NCBI GenBank assembly: GCA_963669155.1
Contig: OZ022576.1
Span: 17,460,035 to 17,524,034, forward strand
Origin: Arbacia lixula
Lineage: Eukaryota > Echinodermata > Echinoidea > Arbacioida > Arbaciidae
Length of the DNA: 64,000 nucleotides
Direction: 5' to 3'
The notes below the pieces were generated by a model. The model made no database searches and had not been told where the DNA came from. It saw only the letters and a program-made list of their open reading frames with translations. This document shows, piece after piece, positions 47,901 through 56,685 of the stretch (the stretch's first letter is position 1; each line of letters starts with the position of its first letter). The translations under genes and the position numbers were made by a program.

Positions 47901-50900
47901 GGTATCACACCTGTAGAGTTGACATAGCTGGTAGCTGATAGGGTAGGTGGTAGCTGATAGGGTAGGTATCACACCTGTAGAGATGACATACCTGGTAGGG
48001 TAGGTATCACACCTGTAGAGATGACATACCTGGTAGCTGATAGGGTAGGTATCACACCTGTAGAGATGACATACCTGGTAGCTGGTAGGGTAGGTATCAC
48101 ACCTGTAGAGATGACATACCTGGTAGGGTAGGTATCACACCTGTAGAGATGACATACCTGGTAGCTGATAGGGTAGGTATCACACCTGTAGAGATGACAT
48201 AGCTGGTAGCTGATAGGGTACGTATCACACCTTTAGAGATGACATACCTGGTAGCTGGTAGGGTAGGTACAGGGACGTGTTATGGAAGGATTTGAAGCAA
48301 CTTTCTTCCTTTGAACCCATGTGCCAAGCCGCTGAAAAGTTATGTGTTCTCAACAGGTGCTGTTCAGGTGTTTGAACAATTATGAATATTATTGTGTGGC
48401 AACGGCTTCTCGGAGAGGACAAAAGAAATTTACAGTCTCATTTCGCTTGTCCCGTTCTGTTAATACTTCCATGAGCATAACAGGTATCAGCAAACACAAA
48501 TAAACAAGTTTTTCAAGTGAAATATCTCTGTTTCACGCAAACACACACAAACGCCGTTAAATGATAATACACAGCTTAATATATCATTTTGAGAGTGGTT
48601 GAATCCCCCAGATGCACAAGTTGTCGGAAAGTGAAGAAATTGGCCAATTTTGTAAGTAATAAAAATAGCTTATATGTCCGATTTTTAATGATTCCTCAAT
48701 ACTTTTCGAAACAAAAGCAGAGTAAAGGATCTGTCATTATCTGCCGTTAACTTCCTTAAAGTTTGCAAACAAATTTGTCAAAAACAAAACGTCTACAGAC
48801 AAATGGGAAATTAAAGAAATTTCTTTTCAAGTTGACATCAGCTAAATGTCGGCACGGCACATGGAACATCAAAGCATTGTCATGATTATGGAATGCTTTT
48901 GGCATTCATGAGCACGCTTTAGAACCCATACAGATGTTTGAATATATTATGCTCGAGTTTCTACTCCTTCGTAACACCTCCCTGGTAGGTACCACACCTG
49001 TAGAGATGACATACCTGGTAGCTGATAGGGTAGGTATCACACCTGTAGAGATGACATACCTGGTAGCTGATAGGGTAGGTATCACACCTGTAGAGATGAC
49101 ATACCTGGTAGCTGGTAGGGTAGGTATCACATCTGTAGAGATGACATACCTGGTAGCTGATAGGGTAGGTATCACACCTGTAGAGATAACATACCTGGTA
49201 GCTGGTAGGGTAGGTATCACACCTGTAGAGATGACATACCTGGTAGCTGATAGAGTAGGTATCACACCTGTAGAGATGACATACCTGGTAGGGTAGGTAT
49301 CACACCTGTAGAGATGACATACCTGGTAGCTGATAGGGTAGGTATCACACCTGTAGAGATGACATAGCTGGTAGCTGATAGGGTACGTATCACACCTTTA
49401 GAGATGACATACCTGGTAGCTGGTAGGGTAGGTACCACACCTGTAGAGATGACATACCTGGTAGCTGATAGGGTAGGTATCACACCTGTAGAGATGACAT
49501 ACCTGGTAGCTGATAGGGTAGGTATCACACCTGTAGAGATGACATACCTGGTAGGTGGTAGGGTAGGTATCACATCTGTAGAGATGACATACCTGGTAGC
49601 TGATAGGGTAGGTATCACACCTGTAGAGATAACATACCTGGTAGCTGGTAGGGTAGGTATCACACCTGTAGAGATGACATACCTGGTAGCTGATAGAGTA
49701 GGTATCACACCTGTAGAGATGACATACCTGGTAGCTGATAGGGTAGGTATCACACCTGTAGAGATGACATACCTGGTAGCTGGTAGGGTAGGTATCACAC
49801 CTGTAGAGATGACATACCTGGTAGCTGATAGGGTAGGTATCACACCTGTAGAGATGACATACCTGGTAGCTGATAGGGTAGGTATCACACCTGTAGAGAT
49901 GACATACCTGGTAGCTGATAGGGATCACACCTGTAGAGATTACATACCTGGTAGCTGATAGGGTAGGTATCACATCTGTAGAGAGTACATACCTGGTAGC
50001 TGATAGGGTAGGTATCACACCTGTAGAGATGACATACCTGGTAGCTGATAGGGTAGGTATCACACCTGTAGAGATGACATACCTGGTAGCTGGTAGGGTA
50101 GGTATCACACCTGTAGAGATGACATACCTGGTAGCTGGTCCAAGTGATGAGTATCACACCTGTAGAGATGACATATCTGGTAGCTGATAGGGTAGGTATC
50201 ACACCTGTAGAGATGACATACCTGGTAGCTGATAGGGTAGGTATCACACCTGTAGAGATGACATACCTGGTAGCTGATAGGGTAGGTACACACCTGTAGA
50301 GATGACATACCTGGTAGCTGATAGGGTAGGTATCACACCTGTAGAGATGACATACCTGGTAGCTGGTAGGGTAGGTATCACACCTGTAGAGATGACATAC
50401 CCGGGAGCTGATAGGGTAGGTATCACACCTGTATAGATGATATACCTGGTAGCTGGTAACCACTTGTTTGATTCTAATCCAACACAGAGAAGTGTGTGAT
50501 TTGGATGTATTTCTTGAATTGCACCTATGGTGATGAGTCAGGAAACAAAGAGAAAACAAATCATTTTTGTTGGCTTCTGTATCAGTAGCTGGTCAGCTAT
50601 TTCCCCTTATTCCCATGAAAAAAAAACAATTTTGTCAAACTTCCATGGTTATAGATTTTAAGTACCGGTACAGTGGAACAATCACAACCTACCTATCTGA
50701 GCATGTCCATAAAGTTTGTTGGGCCATAATCAAAGCAAAATTATATCATTGTAAGGTAAGCACATAAGCACTGGCTGTCAGGTCTAGCATATAAAACCGA
50801 GTGTATTTAATCTAAACATCTATTTATCATGTTGAGTGCAAGACTGTACCGGTAAATATTGTGCAGATAATGTCCATACTTCAGGTTGTTTTTCTATATA

Positions 50901-52356
50901 GAAACATGTTGTGTTACAAACTTATACCTCGTTTATTTCCCTGCCTATCTACATGTATTCAGTAGAATACAATACATGTATGTACATGTACCTGCATAAA
51001 TTAAGCACTTTTTATCATTCTTCAGTATTATGTTCTCTCTCTATTTGCTTCTAATTTGTACTGTTTGGCATTTGTGTTTGTAATATGTTATTGTACGGTA
51101 TTGTATACGATTTCCCTCATATGATTTGTTCTTTTGCAATCAAGGGCCACTTTGAGAGTCATCCTAGCCGGCGATGGCTTGATGGCTTCATCAAAGATGT
51201 CATCTCTCCTTCAGCCTCGGAAGATGAGAGCCCATCACAGTCGCAAGATGACAGTAGCACTGCATCCTCTAATAAGACAGAGCCTGAACGGGAAAAGGAC
51301 CAGCCACCCCTTGATGACAGTCTACAGGAAGGAGAGGATCATCTTGCACTAAAGCATGAAACACTTTTTGTGGATACGTTCCGTTTCTTCCACCCACGCC
51401 GAAAAAACGCCTTCACATGTTGGTCAACAGTTACCGGTGCGCGACAGACCAACTTTGGAACTCGTATCGATTACATCATCGCCGATGAGAAACTATGCAC
51501 GCAAGAGTTTGAGGTGTGTGACATTATGCCAGAGTTTGAAGGGTCAGACCACTGCCCAGTGAAAGCCATCCTCGTTGGAAGCTGCTCCCCAGCACCTCAG
51601 CTCCACCCACTATGTGCGAAGTTTATGCCAGAGTTTGCCGGGAAGCAGCAAAAGCTGTCTAGCTTCTTTCAGAAGGTGTCGCCATCCAAGAAGGCAAGTA
51701 TCCACCAGAAAACCATCTCCGGTGGTGGTAATGATAGAAGAGACGGCGGGATGAGTGCTGCTCATACGAAACGTGGAGGGGCTGCAATATCAGGCCAGCC
51801 AAGCAAGAAGAGTAAAATATCAAATAAGGTGCCTAAAGCTGGTGGAAACATCGCTAGTTTTTTCATGAAGAAGAGTGGTTCATTGAACCAGAAACAGAGT
51901 GAGCAGCAGGTCTCAACTCCAGTGGACTCACAATTTACAGAATCCTGTGATACAAGAAGTGGATATGATGCTACAGAGAACGCATTGTCACAAAACAGCA
52001 CTGCTGTCAGCTCAAAGAACAATCATTCATCAGGAGCAAAGGAGACATCCAATACGGTCCGCCAGGAGGGAGACAGCTCCAGGGAGCAGCAGGATCCTCC
52101 AGGAGGAGGCACGGATCCCCTGCAGGAGCCCAAGCCCAAAGCCAAGCCTCAGCTGACCTCAGAGTGGAGGAACCTGCTCAGGGGTCCCCCTCCTGCCCCT
52201 AAGTGCCGGGGCCACAAGGAGACGTGCCTGCTGCGGACTGTCAAGAAGGCGGGGCCCAACTTGGGTAAGCAGTTTTTTGTCTGCCGACGGCCAGAGGGCC
52301 ACAAGTCTAACCCTGAGGCCAGGTGCAACCACTTTGAATGGGTCACCAAGAGATGA
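41941..52356 (+). CDS. APEX2: AP endonuclease 2 (APEX2)
   Basis: Six exons: 41941-42055, 42922-43005, 44263-44455, 45105-45251, 47375-47447 and 51145-52356. Phases are consistent, giving 1824 nt and 607 residues (human 518). Family landmarks of the EEP fold are present: WNINGIR (Asn7/Asn9), CLQETK (Glu34), NVYCPRADH (Tyr146), GDVNASHR (Asp187/Asn189) and GSDHCPV (Asp339/His340). The C-terminal half carries a canonical PCNA box QQKLSSFF (372-379), a second PIP-like GGNIASFF (437-444) and a GRF zinc finger at about 557-604 (CRGHKETC, CRRPEGHK, ARCNHFEWV). The enzyme cleaves abasic sites and 3'-blocked ends in the nucleus. An acidic, Ser-rich insert (about 225-275) makes it longer than the human protein. 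Exon 5 ends directly at a minisatellite. Its start matches the family N-terminus. Confidence 0.97.
42458..42710. mobile_element. hAT-type MITE in APEX2 intron 1
   Basis: The 253 bp element starts CAGGGTGGTCCCCA and ends TGGTGACCACCCTG, inverted repeats matching at 13 of 14 positions. It is flanked by the perfect 8 bp duplication ATTACAGA (42450-42457 and 42711-42718). Its interior repeats CCACGCGT and GAGCCAYGCGT words, as expected for subterminal transposase-binding motifs. It is too small to code. Confidence 0.92.
43578..43815. mobile_element. Large palindrome in APEX2 intron 2
   Basis: The left arm (AGCTCAAAGCAATTGGCATA, GGGAAGGAGC, TTTTGTCCAGTTCAGCATGA, AACATGATGC) is mirrored by its complement on the right, with a loop of about 10 bases (TTTTAGGCTT). 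The inner 30 bp of each arm are perfect and the outer parts are slightly diverged. It looks like a foldback transposon of recent origin. Confidence 0.8.
44575..44871 (+). mobile_element. GTCTCGCC-ended element, 297 bp, in APEX2 intron 3
   Basis: It starts GTCTCGCCTGA and ends TCAGGCGAGAC, a perfect 11 bp inverted repeat. Like the 25003-25991 copy it has a GTCTGTTGGTC-type repetitive stretch before AATGTTAAAGTTT, and GGGTCAAAGGTCAT further in. Here the 157 bp unit is not amplified. Confidence 0.85.
45404..45560. mobile_element. Foldback element of the GTTGCATAAAA family, copy 3
   Basis: It starts GGCCCTGTTGCAGAAAACTT and ends TGTTTTATGCAATGGGACCC. Inner ACCATTAAT words are in both orientations. 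It is in APEX2 intron 4, 150 bp after exon 4. Confidence 0.8.
46123..47244 (+). mobile_element. TA-flanked 1.1 kb inverted-repeat element
   Basis: It begins CTAGGTGT and ends ACACCTAG, with TA on both sides (46121-46122, 47245-47246). The inverted repeats extend about 70 bp: TTTTGACACTTTTGAAAAAT and AAATCAGTTTCAATTCACAT each find their complements near 47180-47225. The interior (46640-47150) matches 26790-27330 in reverse. TA duplications suggest Tc1/mariner-like mobilisation. No transposase frame remains. It ends 130 bp before APEX2 exon 5. Confidence 0.8.
47448..48269 (+). repeat. 45 bp minisatellite, first block
   Basis: The unit is GTAGGTATCACACCTGTAGA GATGACATACCTGGTAGCTG ATAGG (45 bp, written in pieces), about 18 copies. 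The first base is the first base of APEX2 intron 5. Every unit carries TGATAGGGTAGGT or TGGTAGGGTAGGT, so the exon-intron junction itself is repeated. Shorter units lacking the GCTGATAGG part occur near 47997 and 48124. The first ten units are free of stops in the APEX2 frame. Confidence 0.95.
48270..48984 (+). mobile_element. hAT-like element inserted in the minisatellite, copy 2
   Basis: It starts CAGGGACGTGTTA and ends TAACACCTCCCTG (12 of 13 paired), interrupting the 45 bp array. GTAGGTA is duplicated exactly at both sides (48263-48269 and 48985-48991); counting the shared C gives 8 bp. It is colinear with the inverted copy at 354-1076. Confidence 0.9.
48985..50459 (+). repeat. 45 bp minisatellite, second block
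   Basis: About 32 more units of the array continue after the transposon. One stretch (49262-49437) repeats the variant order seen at 47991-48266, including a run with CATAGCTGG and ACGTATCACACCTTTAGAG, showing higher-order duplication. One unit (50139-50150) contains TCCAAGTGATGA, the sequence of the end of APEX2 exon 5. Confidence 0.95.
50460..51144. other. Remainder of APEX2 intron 5
   Basis: Unique AT-rich sequence with several TACATGTA and GTACCGGTA words leads to the acceptor ATCAAG before exon 6. I see no other feature. Confidence 0.6.
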
Positions 52357-52648
52357 CCCAGAGGCATCTTTTCCTCAAAATCTCTCATTTTGAAACTGGA
52401 CCGACAGGAACAGGAGCTGTCTCGGGTACCTTGTCAGAATTTGCATGGATTTAGAAAACGTTTACATGCCGCATGAGGCATTTCAGTGAAGCATCCACAT
52501 GTTTAACAAAGTAGTGCATTGTTTTCTGATGGGACTGCTCACATGTTTTACCAGGTAATGAGCCCATTTTGTGCTCAATTTTGCTTCTTCACAGAGTACA
52601 TCAAGTAGTAGACCAGTCCCAGACCTTGTCTGGGAACATGCAAAAGTT

Positions 52649-52654
52649 AATAAA
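52649..52654 (+). terminator. APEX2 polyadenylation signal
   Basis: AATAAA lies 293 bases after the stop codon, the first canonical signal downstream. Confidence 0.65.
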
Positions 52655-52656
52655 AA

Positions 52657-55051
52657 GAAAGTACATTTAGCCAATCAGCTCTGTGTCTGGATACAGTTAT
52701 CATACCTTAGTGCTTTATGTTAATGTACTGTAAGTCTATTAGACCAATTGCACCAATTGCATACCGGTACATGTTTCGTCAAGAATTTACATTGAAAGTG
52801 GGGCTATTGCCCCTTCTTCTTTAAAATGTGGATTTGTTCCTACACATGTGAAATTATAATCATCCTGATGAGATATGTTTGCATGTCACAGGGTACTACT
52901 GGTACAGATTGTAGGACTTGATCTGATCATGACCATGATGTAATCAATTACTGTAATCATGGCAGAACCATTCTGTCATGACCCCAGGGTCCAATCATGT
53001 TTGATTTCAGTCACTGAAATCAAACAAGAATTAGCAAGGCTCTGCCGTGATTATGGGGCATGGAATGCTATCTCCTTCATTTCAATATGTGCAACTGTGA
53101 GGGTGCGTTTCTGCTTCAGGGATACATGTATTTGGTTGGTTGGGATATACATGTATGCGTCTTGTGCATACATGTTTGTGTGTCGAATGAAGCGTGTATG
53201 GTATTCATGGGGACATTGCCGTTGTTACAACTCATGAACCTGTAAGGATTCGGAACAACTACTTGCACCAATAATAACAAAATCATATTTTCACAGGGGG
53301 TACTTTTTATTCCTGAAGTCATGAAACGGACAACTTCAATCCCATTGTACATTATTAAAGTCAGCATCCTACCAGGAGAAACAAACACCCCGCATTCCTG
53401 GACTGTGTTTAGCATTGTACAAGATGAGGAAAAAGGCTTTGTCTCAGTTGCAGGTTTCCTTGTTCATGGGGGCTCTATTCTCCTTGGCGGAGGCTAATTA
53501 CCCCAAGCCCCCATGTAATATTTTACTAACTGCCTGAGACATCCACATTTCTTTCCCATTTCCAGTGAATGCACATGTCCAATTGTATAGCAATTGAAAG
53601 ATGGCTTGGTTGTGAGGGTAACCCTCAATTGTCCATCATGACAAGATTTGTAGAGGACACATGAAATACTCAAAGTAGTTGAATGCTGTTTGGAATGTTT
53701 TCTTTTCATAAATCAATACAAGTTATTGTGTTAAATTAAGATTTATGTGCACCTTTCTATTAACTTTTTTGATAATTGCATTCACACAGTTAATGATTAA
53801 TCTCTATTATTCAACTTGTGTGATCAATAATTGTATTAATTGTAATGGATTAAGAACAGTATCATGAAAGTACTGATATATATAACCATGTCAATTAATG
53901 TTTGAATATCTGAAAAATATGATAATACATATAGGGCTATACTTATATTGTCCTATTTTTATGAACACATGAAACAAAGCGGTTGCCTTGGTACGGAATA
54001 TGTATACATCATTATAAATAGCGGTATCTGACATATTCACCTACTATGAGGTCAGTTACTGTCGAAGCACTTGAAGGGGATGAATTAAACTTGAATTCTG
54101 CCCTTTCAATGAAATGAAACTCATACATGTACACGACATGAATAAAAGTAATTTGTTATCATTTCTAGCTTGACACTTTTGTTAATGTACAGAAGTGACA
54201 CATGGACATTAACAACGGTTGTGAGGAAGAGGTTACAGAGTTCTGAGGTGTGTGTGGGTTTTTTTTTTTTAAACAAAAGATGATGAGGATTCCCTGGACT
54301 GGTAGAGATACCAATGGAGAAGTTTTCCAGAGAGCTAAAGAGAAAAAGAAGTAAATATGTGAGCTTATAGAATTAGACAGTTGCGATTTTTGGTGCATGA
54401 GCTTTATAAAGGTGGCTCAGTAAAATTGGCTTTGATGGGAAAGACAGAGGAGAAAAGAAGCAGAATAAGAAAGGATTACGTGAATGAGCACTTTTCGTGA
54501 TACATGTACTAAGTATAACCTGGTTACATGCCAGATGCATTTTGGATGTTCCATTTTGTCTTTTTTTTTTCATTTTCGCCTTTGTAGTGTTACTCTTTTA
54601 CTAACAAGAGTGGGTCTGCATCTTGGTATGAAGGTGATTGAGGATATGTCTCTGAGTGAGTTCTATGTGTGTAAGAGAGAGAGAGAGAGAATGTGTACCG
54701 GTAGTATGTTAGAGAGAGTATGAGAGCGAGTGTGAATGTGTGAGAGCAATTTACGGCCTTTTTTTTTTCTTTGGGAGGGGAAAACAGTGGGTAAGAGTGT
54801 GCGAGAGAAAGAAAGTGAGTGATAAAATGTGTTTGTGTGTGTTTGGAGGGAGGGGGCGGGTAATTGGAAAGAAAGTGAACAAAACTGCATCCGTAACGAA
54901 AAGAAGGGATGAGAGATTTACAAAAATAAGTAACACATTCGTCATATACGTCTTAAATTACGATTTTTTTAAATGACGTGCAAAAATTCATGATAAGTAC
55001 CGGTACCGATGTTTACATCATTATCATTATCCCATGATTAATTGCGGCTGT
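52657..55051. other. Intergenic sequence between APEX2 and the Ig-domain gene
   Basis: No exon is recognised. A small foldback (52954-53053), a CATGGGGGCT/AGCCCCCATG inverted pair (53466-53515), GA repeats near 54675-54690 and T runs near 54254 and 54760 are the only structures I see. Confidence 0.6.
52954..53053. mobile_element. 100 bp foldback element
   Basis: The outer arms TAATCATGGCAGA and TCTGCCGTGATTA pair at 12 of 13. A perfect inner palindrome GTTTGATTTCAGT/ACTGAAATCAAAC is centred near 53011. A fragment TAATCATAGCAGAACC also occurs at 19444. Confidence 0.65.
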
Positions 55052-55055
55052 TTAA

Positions 55056-55848
55056 AGGGATATTTCACCCTGGAAGTAAGTTGCTTTTAATAAAATCAGA
55101 AACATAAAAACACGTATTCGTGAAGGTTTGATGAAAATCCGTCAAAGCATAAAAAACAAGAACTGAATACTTTACTTTGTTAATCACGATTGTGGAATTC
55201 TGTCCCAACCTCCCTTCATTGCATTCCTAATATTTATTTGTTCAGATCAAAATTAAAAATACATCTCATGGATCAGGCATATTCAACATACATGTACTAG
55301 TAGTTCTTAAATTGTTATAAGGCTATACATATACTTAAATCTAATGTTTGTCATCAAGTTTTGTTTCATTTTCTATGTAAAGCACTTTGATATATTTATT
55401 ATGAAAAGTGCTACATAAATGAAGCTATTCTTCTAATTATTATGATTGTTTAAACTTTTGATTTTGTGACGTTATGTGCGAGGTGCTCTCCTTTACGTTG
55501 TGCTCATATATATATATACATACATATATATTTTAAATATCAATTTCTCAAAAGGATACGCATCCTTTCACTTGTACATTTGATACATCATTAGAAACAG
55601 ATTTTTACACATACCTCTGAAAAAATATTCCTTCATCAAAAACAGAAAAAGAGCAATTTATTAAATGATACAACACTCACTTATGGAAGAGCACCTCGAT
55701 TTTGACATTAAAAAAAAATCAAAATTTTGAAAGATCATAACTTTCTTGTCCCATGTCTATGACGGATTTTCGTCAAACATTCACTTTTTCTTTCATGTTT
55801 CTGCTCTTTGATATTGAAACCAATTCAATTTCATGGTAAACTATCACT
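55056..55848 (+). mobile_element. TTAA-flanked element with nested LINE fragment
   Basis: It starts AGGGATATTTCACC and ends GGTAAACTATCACT (11 of 14 paired), flanked by TTAA at 55052-55055 and 55849-55852. Its body matches 39542-40051, except that 55172-55450 is an extra piece of LINE. It has no coding capacity. Confidence 0.75.
55172..55450 (+). pseudogene. LINE 3'-end fragment
   Basis: One frame reads LWNSVPTSLHCIPNIYLF followed by RSKLKIHL and a stop, the usual C-terminus of CR1/jockey-type LINE proteins. The 3' part has the common LINE tail pattern AAAGCACTTTGA...AAAGTGCTACATAAATGA ending in an ATTATTAT-like tail. It is inserted in the TTAA element. Confidence 0.75.
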
Positions 55849-55852
55849 TTAA

Positions 55853-56685
55853 ATGCTGGACAAAGATTTTGAGGCGATTCCTGTCAGTTGAGGCATTTAG
55901 CCCTTGTGTGGCTTCATATAGCTATTGTCATATGTTGGCCCTTTTTGGGGTAGGGGGGTTCAACTTTATCGGATACCATTGCTGTGTGCGTACCATCGAA
56001 ATCAGCCAACGAAACCAAAGAATGAAAGCAATGAAGTACCTGCTCAGTTTTGGTTGAGCGTCCTCTTTTGGTGAGTTATGGGTTAGCTCGCTTGGCGTAC
56101 GTTTTGCATTGTGGATCGCATCTCTTTGCCTTTGGTGTCGGAGTCGCATCAGTGGAGCTGAATAGAGTGAGGTTTGTTTATTCAAATTTGCATACGCTAC
56201 GGCTCTCCGCTACGCCTACGATTGAGACATTTAAACGTCGCTTGCATGCATATAGACGATCTTATTGAATGGACCATTTGGCTTGCGTTTGTCGCGTTGC
56301 ACGAGATAACCCTGTTCACTGCACGCACGCCCCGGCCCCTTACTCCATCATCACAGGATCAGGAAGTACGGCTCAACACCATCACGGGCATGAGTCGTGA
56401 GGAACGCAGAGCGAAGTCGAGAGCTAAGCAGTTCTGACTTTCTGCGACTGCGGTATTTCTGCATTCTGCTAACGTTAGAATTGGATGGAGGCAACACTAA
56501 CAGTGACTTTATGACTTCGGAAAGCATTTGGAACTTCTTAGTTTTCTGCAGAATAACGGTAGAAACACCTCTGTAACAACGTACCATCACTCAGCAATTC
56601 ATCAGAGACAGTCACACACAGTGGTTGAGTGTGGGACAGAGTGACGCCTGAGAGACCTGCGCAACAACATTGATTCAAGGGGACC
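55853..56685. promoter_or_regulatory. Upstream region and probable 5' UTR of the Ig-domain gene
   Basis: Repeat-free and more CpG-rich than its surroundings, from about 56050 to 56440. Several short upstream open frames are present but none looks conserved. The start codon context GGGGACCATGG is a strong Kozak match. There is no clear TATA box, so the transcription start is unknown. Confidence 0.4.

Noticed and set aside
47406-50559. Long open frames on both strands (up to 236 residues) across the 45 bp array
   Set aside because: The unit is a multiple of three and happens to lack stops in several frames; the minus-strand frames have no start context or family resemblance. Only the plus frame continuous with APEX2 exon 5 is worth considering.
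56050-56268. LINE C-terminus (TPTIETFKRRLHAYRRS) upstream of the Ig gene
   Set aside because: Only one short motif fits and the rest of the frame does not; it may be chance in a 5' UTR.
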